DNA of 64,000 nucleotides from Streptomyces sp. ICC1 (GTDB taxonomy: Bacteria > Actinomycetota > Actinomycetes > Streptomycetales > Streptomycetaceae). Made by a program: the position numbers and the translations under genes. The notes under the pieces are model-generated. The model was not told the origin of the DNA. It was given only the letters and a program-made list of their open reading frames with translations, and searched no databases. The stretch lies in NCBI RefSeq assembly GCF_003287935.1, contig NZ_CP030287.1:1364001-1428000 (forward strand), given 5' to 3'. Positions 16,058-23,754 of this stretch are shown here, one piece after another (position 1 is the stretch's first letter; each line of letters begins with the position of its first letter).

Positions 16058-18445
16058 TCAGCCGCGCAGCGCGGCCGCGCGGACGGTGTCGAAGACCCGG
16101 CAGTCGAAGAAGTCCTCCCCCTCCGAGAGCAGGTACGCCTGGGCCTCGCCGACGTGGAAGTACATCCCGTGCAGCTCCAGCGACCCCTCGGCGAGCCGCC
16201 GGGCCACCGATTCGTGGGCCCGCAGGTGCTCCAGCTGCTGCACCACATTGGTCAGGCAGAGCTGCTCCACCGCGTCCGCCGGCAGCCGGCCCGAGATCCG
16301 CGCCCAGGCGTGATGGCGACTGGCCATCCGCTCCAGACTCGGCAGCCCGTGCCGCAGCCACCGCCTCAGCGGTGTCATCGGCACCCCGGGCGAGGAGTTG
16401 AGCAGCGCCTGCATGGCCCCGCAGCCCGAATGCCCGCACACGGTGATGCTGTCGACCTGGAGGACGTCCACGGCGTACTCGATGGCCGCCGCGACCGAGT
16501 CGTCCGTGGACTCCGCTCCCGGCAGCGGGACGAGATTGCCGACGTTGCGGACGGTGAACAGGTCGCCGGGACCGCTGGCCGTGATCATGCTGGTCACCAG
16601 ACGGGAGTCGGCGCAGGTGAGGAAGAGCTGCGAGGGCCGCTGGCCTTCGCGGGCCAGCCGGGCCAGCTCGTCCCGTACGTGCGGCGCGGTGTCCCGCTGG
16701 AAGGCGCTGATTCCGTCGGCCAGTTGACCGGCGCCACGCCTTCGGGGCCCGCCCTGCGCCGCCGGGGTCGCGGGCGGGTCAGCACTCGCGGCCGCCGTCT
16801 GGGCGGTACGGGCCACCGTGCTCCGGTGGTCGCAGTGGTTCTGCCAGGGCGTCCAGGGCCGGCAGCACTGGTGGTCCCCGCGCTGCGCACCCCGATGGGC
16901 CGGCTCCGTGAGCCCGTCCCGCCGGGCCTGCTCGGCCTCGGCGATCCTGGCCCCCGACCGTCCGGTGATCTCCAGCGAGCCGCCGTGGGCCAGGTGGGAG
17001 TCCTGCCAGTCCTGGAGCGTCTCGTAGGCGGCGTGGTCGATGAACGAGCCGTCGAGCTCGATGACCGCGTGCGCGTCGTGCGGGATCTGGTTCAGCACCC
17101 GGCTCAGCCTCGGCACCGCGAGGAACGTCAACTGGCCTCGTGCCCACACCCGGTGGACCCCGCTGTCGAGCCGCTCGGTGGTGATGCGGGTCCTGGCGAG
17201 GCGGTGCAGGGCCAGGGCCACGGCCACCGCGATGCCGATGGCCACGCCCTCCAGGACCCCGCCGAGCACCACGGCCGCGATGGTCGTCGCGTAGACCACG
17301 AACTCGCGGTGCCGCGTGACCGTACGCAGATGCGTGGCGCTCACCATCTGCACGCCCACCGCCATCACCAGGGCGGCCAGCGCGGCGAGCGGGATCAGGT
17401 CGAGCACGGGGACCAGCAGCCCGGCCGCGAGCAGCACCCACAGGCCGTTCAGCATGGACGCCCGGCGGCTGACGGCGCCCGACTTGACGTTCGCCATGCT
17501 GCGGACGGCGCCTCCGGCGACGGGAAGGCCGCCCAGTGCCCCGGAGACGATGTTCGCCGCGCCCTGCCCGCGCAGTTCGCGGTTCAGGTCGGCCCGCGGC
17601 GGACGGTTGCCCGTACCGCGCTGGGCGGCGATCAGCTTGTCGGTGGCGACGGCCGAGAGCAGGGATTCCACACTGCCGACCAGGGTGATGGTCAGCACGG
17701 CGGCGATGATGCCGAGGACCGGCCCCTCGGGCAGTTCGGGCAGCGCGTGGCTGCGCCAGGACGGCAGGTCCACCCGGGGGAGCCGCAGCCCGGTGAGGGC
17801 GGCGACGGCCGTGGCCACGGCGACGGCGGCCAGCGCGGCCGGCACCTTGCGCAGGGACCGGCCCGCCCGCCCGGGCAGCCGCGGCCAGCAGAGCAGTACC
17901 GCCAGCGTGATCACGCTGACTCCGAGTGCGGCCGGGTGCAGATCGGCCAACTGGTCCGGCAGTCCGCGGACATTGGCCAGCGCGGAGCTCTGCGGGGTGC
18001 CGCCGAGCACGATGTGCAGCTGGGCCAGCGCGATCGTCACGCCGACTCCGGCGAGCATGCCGTGGACGATGGCCGGGCTCACCATCAGCGCCGACCGGGC
18101 GGTCCGCAGGGCGGCGAGGCCGAGCTGGCAGCAGCCGGCGAGCACCGTGATGGCACAGGTGGTGCGCCATCCGTAGTGCTGGATCAACTCGGCGGTGACG
18201 ACCGTGAGTCCGGTCGCGGGACCGCTCACCTGGAGCGGAGTGCCGCCGAGCCGCGCGGCCACGATTCCGCCGGCCGCCGCGGCGACGAGTCCCGCCTGGA
18301 GGGGGGCGCCCGTGGCCAGGGCGATGCCGAGGGACAGCGGCAGGGCGATCAGGAAGACGGCGACGGAGGCCGAGAGGTCGGCGGGGAGGGCGCGGCGGTT
18401 GCTGCGGAGGTCTTCGGCGGTGGGCGGTGGGGAGATGTCTTTCAT
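16058..18445 (-). CDS. SulP anion transporter fused to beta-carbonic anhydrase
   Basis: A 795-residue two-part protein. Residues about 20-420 form a SulP/SLC26-type transporter with 10-14 membrane helices (SASVAVFLIALPLSLGIALATG, then TPLQVSGPATGLTVV), followed by a STAS-like domain (about 430-510). Residues about 580-795 are a beta-carbonic anhydrase with zinc ligands in TCADSRL (C, D, R) and CGHSGCGAM (H, C). The fusion suggests bicarbonate uptake coupled to CO2/bicarbonate interconversion. ATG at 18445 (MKDISPPPTAEDL) follows a GAGACGGG ribosome site. Confidence 0.92.
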   Translation of the reverse strand: MKDISPPPTAEDLRSNRRALPADLSASVAVFLIALPLSLGIALATGAPLQAGLVAAAAGGIVAARLGGTPLQVSGPATGLTVVTAELIQHYGWRTTCAITVLAGCCQLGLAALRTARSALMVSPAIVHGMLAGVGVTIALAQLHIVLGGTPQSSALANVRGLPDQLADLHPAALGVSVITLAVLLCWPRLPGRAGRSLRKVPAALAAVAVATAVAALTGLRLPRVDLPSWRSHALPELPEGPVLGIIAAVLTITLVGSVESLLSAVATDKLIAAQRGTGNRPPRADLNRELRGQGAANIVSGALGGLPVAGGAVRSMANVKSGAVSRRASMLNGLWVLLAAGLLVPVLDLIPLAALAALVMAVGVQMVSATHLRTVTRHREFVVYATTIAAVVLGGVLEGVAIGIAVAVALALHRLARTRITTERLDSGVHRVWARGQLTFLAVPRLSRVLNQIPHDAHAVIELDGSFIDHAAYETLQDWQDSHLAHGGSLEITGRSGARIAEAEQARRDGLTEPAHRGAQRGDHQCCRPWTPWQNHCDHRSTVARTAQTAAASADPPATPAAQGGPRRRGAGQLADGISAFQRDTAPHVRDELARLAREGQRPSQLFLTCADSRLVTSMITASGPGDLFTVRNVGNLVPLPGAESTDDSVAAAIEYAVDVLQVDSITVCGHSGCGAMQALLNSSPGVPMTPLRRWLRHGLPSLERMASRHHAWARISGRLPADAVEQLCLTNVVQQLEHLRAHESVARRLAEGSLELHGMYFHVGEAQAYLLSEGEDFFDCRVFDTVRAAALRG

Positions 18446-18679
18446 GGGTCCCGTCTCCTCGGGGGAGGGATGAAGCGGCGGGATTATCAACACTAGGTAA
18501 ATGAACGGTAATGGAGAGTAAAGCCCTGTGGTGGAGAATGCGGGCAAATGGCCTAGGAATTAGCACCCAGGGGTGATTAGGCATTTAGTCCGGCTTGTCA
18601 CACCTTCCTTAAAACGGACCGCATGGGACGTTGCGGCGCGGAAGTCCTGCGATGGCACTGCGAGGGAAGAGGTGGGCGG

Positions 18680-20038
18680 ATGACTGCCACCACGAAGAAG
18701 GCGACGAAGAAGGCCGCGAAGAGGGTCGCGAAGAAGAAGATCGCCGGCGGTCTGGTCGCCACGGCACTGGTCTTGGGAGTGGCCGGGTGCAGCACCTCGG
18801 AGCCCGGCTCCCGCCCGGCCCCGGGCGGTCAGGCGGCCAAGAAGGGCGCCGCGGCCCCGGAAGGCCCGGCCCCCGGCAGCGTCAAGCGGCTCATCGGCGA
18901 CGGCTCGACGGCGTACACCGGCCTGCAGCCGAACGTCCAGAAGGCGCAGAAGCTGAAGCCCGGCGAGAAGCCGCCGCAGTTCGTGGTCTATTCCTGGGAC
19001 GGGGCGGGCGAGGACAGCCAGAAGCTCTTCTCGCATTTCCGCGACGTGGGCAAGAAGTACAACGCCCGCATGACCTACTTCCTCAGCGGCGTGTACATGC
19101 TCCCGGAGGAGAAGCGTTCCCTCTACACCGCGCCCCAGCATTCCTCGGGCCGCTCGGACATCGGCTTCGGCGATCCGCAGGGCATCAAGGACACCGCCAC
19201 CCAGGTGCGCGCCGCCTGGCTGGAGGGCAATGAGATCGGCACCCACTTCAACGGCCACTTCTGCGGACCCGAGGGCGGCGTCGGGACCTGGTCCGTCGAG
19301 GAGTGGAAGAGCGAGATCAACCAGGCGAAGTCGTTCGTCAAGAACTGGAAGACCAACTCGCCCGCCCTCAAGGGCATGGAGGCGCTCCCGTTCGACTACG
19401 ACAAGGAGATGATCGGGGCCCGCACCCCGTGCCTCGAGGGCCAGAAGAACTTCATGCTGGCCGCGAAGGAGATGGGCGGCTTCCGCTACGACTCCAGCGG
19501 CATCAGCAAGCAGATCTGGCCGAAGAAGACGGACGGCCTCTGGGACATCCCGCTGCAGCTGGTCCCCATGCCGGGCCGGGCCTTCGAAACGCTCAGCATG
19601 GACTACAACTACCTGGTCAACCAGTCCGGTACGACGACGCAGGGCGACCCCTCGCAGCACGCGTACTGGGGTGAGCAGATGCGCGACGGCCTCGTCAAGG
19701 CCTTCGAGCGGACCTACCAGGGCAACCGTGCGCCGCTGATCATCGGCAACCACTTCGAGTCCTGGAACGGCGGCACCTACATGCGCGCCGTCGAGGACTC
19801 CATCAAGACCATGTGCACGCAGAAGGAGGTCCGCTGCGTTCCGTTCCGCGAACTGGCGGACTGGCTGGACGCCCAGGACCCGAAGGCCCTGGAGTGGATG
19901 CGCACCCTCGACGTCGGCGAGGCGCCGAAGGAGGGCTGGAACAAGTTCCTGACGGCGGGGCCGCCGGCCAAGCCGGCCGCCCCCGCCGAGGTCAAGCCGG
20001 CTGCGGAGCCGGCCGAAGCGAGTCAGAGCGAGGACTGA
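18680..20038 (+). CDS. Atypical NodB-like (polysaccharide deacetylase-fold) lipoprotein
   Basis: A 452-residue predicted lipoprotein: a Lys-rich N-terminus (residues 4-21), a hydrophobic segment and a VAGC lipobox, then a Pro/Ala/Lys linker and a NodB-like domain. Visible motifs are FVVYSWDGAGE, EIGTHFNGHFCG (the HXXXH metal pair) and GARTPCLEGQ. The usual TFDDG motif is changed so that the first Asp (catalytic base in CE4 enzymes) is Trp. The C-terminus is Ala/Pro/Glu-rich. A close paralogue is encoded at 53947-55206. Its 3' end overlaps the convergent ATPase gene by 47 nt. Confidence 0.85.
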   Translation: MTATTKKATKKAAKRVAKKKIAGGLVATALVLGVAGCSTSEPGSRPAPGGQAAKKGAAAPEGPAPGSVKRLIGDGSTAYTGLQPNVQKAQKLKPGEKPPQFVVYSWDGAGEDSQKLFSHFRDVGKKYNARMTYFLSGVYMLPEEKRSLYTAPQHSSGRSDIGFGDPQGIKDTATQVRAAWLEGNEIGTHFNGHFCGPEGGVGTWSVEEWKSEINQAKSFVKNWKTNSPALKGMEALPFDYDKEMIGARTPCLEGQKNFMLAAKEMGGFRYDSSGISKQIWPKKTDGLWDIPLQLVPMPGRAFETLSMDYNYLVNQSGTTTQGDPSQHAYWGEQMRDGLVKAFERTYQGNRAPLIIGNHFESWNGGTYMRAVEDSIKTMCTQKEVRCVPFRELADWLDAQDPKALEWMRTLDVGEAPKEGWNKFLTAGPPAKPAAPAEVKPAAEPAEASQSED

Positions 20039-21098
20039 GCAGCCCGACGGCCCCGGCCCCGGCTCCGGCCCCGGCTTCCGCCTCTGCCTCCGCCCCCATC
20101 TCTGCCCCCGCCTCTGCTTCCGTTTGCGTGCCCGCGTGCTCCCGCAGGACGAAACCGGGGTCGACCTGCTCCGCCAGGTCCACCCCGGTCTTCGCGTTGC
20201 CCCAGCTCTCGGCGTTGCGCAGGTGGAAGTGGACCATCTGCTCCGTGTAGCGGACCCAGTCGCGCTGCGCGTAGGAGTCGTCGGCCGCGTCCTGCAGGGA
20301 CTGCAGGGCCAGCCGGTTCGTCGCCTCCAGCAGCTCGAAGGCGGCCGGGCGGCCCTTCTCCATCGCCCGCACCCAGTCCGAGTGCCCGACGGTGACCAGC
20401 AGGTCCTCGCCGGCCTCGTCCTGCAGGAACTCGATGTCCTCCGGCCCCTGGACCTTGTTGCCGACGACCTTGAGCGTGATTCCGAAGTCCCGCGCGTACT
20501 CCTTGTACTGGCGGTAGACGGAGATGCCCTTGCGGGTCGGTTCGGCGACCAGGAAGGTCACGTCGAAGCGGGTGAACATGCCGGAGGCGAAGGAGTCCGA
20601 GCCGGCCGTCATGTCGACGACCACGTACTCGTCCGGACCGTCGGCCAGATGGTTGAGGCAGAGCTCGACCGCGCCGACCTTGGAGTGGTAGCAGGCCACG
20701 CCCAGATCGGACTCGGTGAACGGCCCCGTGGCCATCAGCCGCACGGGTTCGCCGTCCAGCACCAGGGTGCGCGCGCAGGCCTCGTAGACGGGGTTGTCCT
20801 CGTCGACGCGCAGCAGCCGGGAGCCGGCGCCGGGGGGAGTGGTCTTGATCATCGTGTCGGCGGACGCGATGCGCGGGTTGGAGCCCCGCAGGTAGTCCTT
20901 GATGAGGGGCAGGTGCGCTCCCAGCGCGGGCAGCGCGGCCGCCTCCTCCTCGCTGAGCCCGAGCGCGGCGCCCAGGTGCTGGTTGATGTCGGCGTCCACC
21001 GCGACGACGGGGGCTTCATTGGATGCGAGGTGGCGGATGAAAAGGGAGGACAGCGTGGTCTTGCCGCTGCCGCCCTTCCCCACGAAAGCGATCTTCAT
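19992..21098 (-). CDS. CooC-like/MinD-type P-loop ATPase
   Basis: A 368-residue ATPase starting MKIAFVGKGGSGKTTLSSL (deviant Walker A at residues 7-15), with VVDMTAGSDSF as the Switch/Walker B region. This fits the CooC/ParA-MinD group that includes metal-centre maturation factors; the client here is unknown. The last 45 residues are an Ala/Gly/Glu low-complexity tail encoded by simple repeats (about 20045-20130), and the gene's 3' end overlaps the convergent NodB-like gene. Confidence 0.82.
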   Translation of the reverse strand: MKIAFVGKGGSGKTTLSSLFIRHLASNEAPVVAVDADINQHLGAALGLSEEEAAALPALGAHLPLIKDYLRGSNPRIASADTMIKTTPPGAGSRLLRVDEDNPVYEACARTLVLDGEPVRLMATGPFTESDLGVACYHSKVGAVELCLNHLADGPDEYVVVDMTAGSDSFASGMFTRFDVTFLVAEPTRKGISVYRQYKEYARDFGITLKVVGNKVQGPEDIEFLQDEAGEDLLVTVGHSDWVRAMEKGRPAAFELLEATNRLALQSLQDAADDSYAQRDWVRYTEQMVHFHLRNAESWGNAKTGVDLAEQVDPGFVLREHAGTQTEAEAGAEMGAEAEAEAGAGAGAGAVGLLSPRSDSLRPAPQPA

Positions 21099-21207
21099 GT
21101 TCACCAAGCGTAGTGGGTCGGTGTCTTTGTGTTGTGTGCCTGAGTGAAGAAGACCACTCCAAGGAGGGGTCGGTGCTATGGGGGAGCAGTGCGTAGGCTC
21201 CCTACTT

Positions 21208-22041
21208 ATGAGTAGCGCTTCTGCCTCCGCCGCCGACCCCCTCGCCCCGCTGGCCGGTCTTCCGGGCGTCGCCGAGTCCGTGGATTCCGTACGCAAGGCC
21301 GTGGACCGGGTCTACGGCCACCGCGTCATGCGCCGCCGCGCCGGGGAGATCACCTCCGAGGCCGCGCTGCGCGGCGCGCGCGGGAGCGCGGCGCTGTCCG
21401 GGGCCGACTGGGCGCTGGAAGAGGTCCGCCGCCGCACCGACTTCGGCTCGGACGCGGAGGCCCGCACGGTGGGCGCCGCCCTGCGCCTGGCGGCGGAGGC
21501 GGGCCAATTGCTGAGCATCTGGCGCCAGTCGCCGCTACGGGTCCTGGCGCGGCTCCACCTGGTGGCCTCGGGTTCCACGGCGCAGGGCGATGTCGTCGGC
21601 CGGCCCCGCCTCGCCGGCGAACCGGTGGACGAGCCCCTGGTCTCCCTCCCCCTCCCGGACGCGCAGGAGGTGGCGGGGCGCCTCGAAGGGCTCTCCGGCC
21701 TGATCATCGCGGGCGGCTCCGCCCCGGCGCTGGTCACGGCGGCGGTGGTGCACGGCGAACTGCTCGCCCTGCGCCCCTTCGGCTCGTACAACGGCCTGGT
21801 GGCGCGCACCGCGGAGCGGATCGTGCTGATCAACAGCGGCTTGGACCCGAAGGGGATCTGCCCGGGGGAGGTCGGTCACGCCGAGCAGGGGAAGGACGCG
21901 TACCTGGAGGCCTTCGGGGGCTACGTCTCGGGGACCGCGGAGGGGATGGCGGCTTGGATCGCGCACTGCGGCCGCGCGATCGAGCTCGGAGCCCGCGAAT
22001 CGATGGCGGTCTGCGAGGCGCTCCAGCGCGGCGCGGCCTGA
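21208..22041 (+). CDS. Degenerate Fic-domain protein
   Basis: A 277-residue protein, often labelled oxidoreductase in streptomycetes. The segment HGELLALRPFGSYNGLVAR aligns with the Fic motif HPFXXGNGRXXR, but His is replaced by Arg, the first Gly by Tyr and the first Arg by Leu; the last Arg is kept. AMP-transfer by the usual mechanism is therefore unlikely. ATG at 21208 fits family length, with a TAGGCT -10-like hexamer 9 nt upstream (leaderless start possible); ATG at 21178 has the better ribosome site (AGGAGG) and would add ten residues. Divergent from the CooC-like ATPase. Confidence 0.75.
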   Translation: MSSASASAADPLAPLAGLPGVAESVDSVRKAVDRVYGHRVMRRRAGEITSEAALRGARGSAALSGADWALEEVRRRTDFGSDAEARTVGAALRLAAEAGQLLSIWRQSPLRVLARLHLVASGSTAQGDVVGRPRLAGEPVDEPLVSLPLPDAQEVAGRLEGLSGLIIAGGSAPALVTAAVVHGELLALRPFGSYNGLVARTAERIVLINSGLDPKGICPGEVGHAEQGKDAYLEAFGGYVSGTAEGMAAWIAHCGRAIELGARESMAVCEALQRGAA

Positions 22042-22431
22042 GGCTCGGCGGCCTGAGGACTGGCGCGGCGGCCTGAGGCCCGGCGCCGGGCAAAGGGTTG
22101 CGGCGACACCCGTGTTGCTCTGGTGTCGCCGCTGGCATTCACGCCCAGTTACCAAGCGTCCTCGAAGATTGCCCATCAGGTCGGGAACTTTGCCCGTCAC
22201 CTGGTGCGGCTGGCCCGTAATCGACGGGTCGACGTCGCGTGGGTGCTCGGCGTTCATGCTTCGGTCCGTGGGCCTTACTGCGTTTTAAAGATGATCCTCT
22301 CGGATGTTCTTTGGTCTCGCGGGCCGTTGACTCCTTTGTACTCCGCTTCGGAGCCGAGCGAAACCCCTGGCCGCATTTCTTTGCTTTACGGGACATCCTG
22401 GTGCGAATCAGGCATCCGGTATCGCCGCTGG
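22042..22431. other. Convergent intergenic region of lower GC
   Basis: About 390 bp between the Fic-like gene and the HAD gene. The first 90 bp contain the terminator at 22100-22132. The remaining 300 bp is distinctly less GC-rich than the surroundings (runs such as GTTTTAAAGATG and ATTTCTTTGCTTTACGG). Open frames cross it on both strands, but codon use (for example TTA and many AT-ending codons) does not look like coding sequence. I see no recognisable element. Confidence 0.55.
22100..22132 (+). terminator. Terminator after the Fic-like gene
   Basis: A perfect 11-bp inverted repeat, GCGGCGACACC (22100-22110) and GGTGTCGCCGC (22122-22132), with an 11-nt loop, 58 nt past the stop codon. Confidence 0.7.
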
Positions 22432-23301
22432 TCAGGCCGATGTGGCCGCGGCCAGCGCCCGCCGCCGGCTCGCGTACCAGACCAGCCCCGCGGTGGCCGC
22501 GGCCGCGCCCACCGCGGCCGCGGCGACCAGGGCCGGCCGCGTCGGCATCGACAGTCCGGGGAGCCGCTGCTTCAGCCGCACCGGCCGGTTGAAGACCAGT
22601 ACCGGCCACTCCCGCGCCAGCGCCTCCCGCCGCAGCGCCCGGTCGGGATTGACCGCGTGCGGGTGGCCGACCGCCTCGAGCATCGGGATGTCGGTGGCCG
22701 AGTCGCTGTACGCGTAGCAGCGCGCGAGGTCGTACCCCTCGGACTCCGCGAGCTCGCGCACGGCCTCCGCCTTCGTGGGGCCGTAGGCGTAGTACTCGAT
22801 CTCGCCCGTGAAGCAGCCGTCCTCGCCGACCACCATCCGCGTGGCGACGACGCGGTCGGCGCCCAGCATCTCCCCGATGGGCTCGACGACTTCGGCGCCC
22901 GAGGTGGACACGATGACCACGTCGCGGCCCGCGGTGTGGTGGGCTTCGATGAGGGATGCGGCCTCGTCGTAGATCAGCGGATCGATGAGGTCGTGCAGGG
23001 TCTCGGCGACGATCTCCCGGACCTGCTGCACGTTCCACCCCTTGCAGAGGGCGGACAGGTACTCGCGCATCCGCTCCATCTGATCGTGGTCGGCGCCGCC
23101 GGCCAGATAGATGAACTGCGTGTAGGCGGTGCGCAGCACGGCCCGTCGGTTGATCAGGCCGCCCTGGTAGAAGGACTTGCTGAACGTCAGAGTGCTCGAC
23201 TTCGCAATGACCGTCTTGTCCAGGTCGAAGAAGGCTGCGGTACGAGGCAAGGAGTGCGGCAAGGGCTGATTTTCCACGACCCGAGCATATGCGCCCACCA
23301 T
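22432..23301 (-). CDS. HAD-superfamily (subfamily IB) phosphatase
   Basis: About 289 residues. HAD motif I is AAFFDLDKTVI (DXDXT), motif II is VIVSTSGAEVV, and motif III/IV is YAYSDSATDIPMLEAVG; the small capping insertion fits the IB/SerB-like group. A C-terminal hydrophobic segment (VAAAAVGAAAATAGLVWYAS) followed by Arg residues suggests a membrane anchor. ATG at 23301 (MVGAYARVVENQ) is the most likely start, but GTG/ATG codons at 23364 and 23355 could extend it. It is divergent from the Ssd/Tad operon, where the orthologue has been called a differentiation-associated protein. Confidence 0.85.
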   Translation of the reverse strand: MVGAYARVVENQPLPHSLPRTAAFFDLDKTVIAKSSTLTFSKSFYQGGLINRRAVLRTAYTQFIYLAGGADHDQMERMREYLSALCKGWNVQQVREIVAETLHDLIDPLIYDEAASLIEAHHTAGRDVVIVSTSGAEVVEPIGEMLGADRVVATRMVVGEDGCFTGEIEYYAYGPTKAEAVRELAESEGYDLARCYAYSDSATDIPMLEAVGHPHAVNPDRALRREALAREWPVLVFNRPVRLKQRLPGLSMPTRPALVAAAAVGAAAATAGLVWYASRRRALAAATSA

Positions 23302-23425
23302 TCGGCGTAAAGTCTGGCGCGTGGGTTTGCCTGAGAAGCCTCTCGGGTACACCATGGAAGTCACGGATCGTTCGCGACCGTGCTAACCCGGTCTGGCTCC
23401 TCCCCCCCCCGAGTCGGACCGTGGG

Positions 23426-23460
23426 GACGACCCCCGCTCTCCCCCCCGGCGGGGGTCGTC
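23426..23460. other. Strong hairpin in divergent intergenic region
   Basis: Arms GACGACCCCCGC (23426-23437) and GCGGGGGTCGTC (23449-23460) with an 11-nt pyrimidine-rich loop. It is downstream of no annotated gene, since the flanking genes diverge from it; it could end a short transcript or be structural. Confidence 0.45.
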
Positions 23461-23627
23461 GCATGTCCGGACGCGGTTTGCGTCCTCGTCTTCGACCCCA
23501 AGTGCCCACTCCTCGGACCCCCTCGTCTTCCCGGGGCCCGCGTGGCGAAGACCCTCACCCCCTCGAACCGGTAACAGAGCGTAGCGGTTCCGGCGCGCTC
23601 CGGAACTCACCTGTTGGGGTGAGCCGG

Positions 23628-23654
23628 CTATTCACATAGGGCCGGTTGTCCACA
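23628..23654. promoter_or_regulatory. Two DnaA-box-like nonamers upstream of the ssd-tad operon
   Basis: TTGTCCACA at 23646-23654 is identical to the Streptomyces DnaA-box consensus, and CTATTCACA at 23628-23636 is a weaker match 18 bp upstream. They lie 100-127 bp upstream of the GTG start of the septum-site gene. Confidence 0.45.
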
Positions 23655-23754
23655 GTTTTCGAGCAAGATCCACTTCTTTTTCCCGATCCCGTCACGGTGA
23701 TTCCGGCCGCGAAGTCCGCGGCGCTGGATATGCGGTGAGAAGGAGGCGGAGATC

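Larger units (their letters stand above)
23302..23754. other. Divergent intergenic region HAD / ssd-tad
   Basis: About 450 bp. It contains a C-homopolymer tract (23402-23410), a 12-bp hairpin (23426-23460) and two DnaA-box-like nonamers (23628-23654). A plus-strand frame through 23380-23639 lacks supporting codon bias and family resemblance, so I leave it uncalled. Confidence 0.5.

Noticed and set aside
13714..16401. 895-residue plus-strand frame
   Set aside because: Antisense to acs and part of the carbonic anhydrase gene; no recognisable domain.
16022..18496. 824-residue plus-strand frame
   Set aside because: Shadow of the SulP/carbonic anhydrase gene, with Gln/His/Arg-rich shadow composition.
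22139..22400. Basic minus-strand frame (KAKKCGQGF...) in the low-GC gap
   Set aside because: Contains a TTA codon and many AT-ending codons, unlike the genome's genes, and has no clear start or ribosome site.
23380..23574. 64-residue plus-strand frame between HAD and ssd genes
   Set aside because: Pro/Arg/Leu-rich with no start signal; crosses a hairpin and a C-tract, so treated as intergenic.
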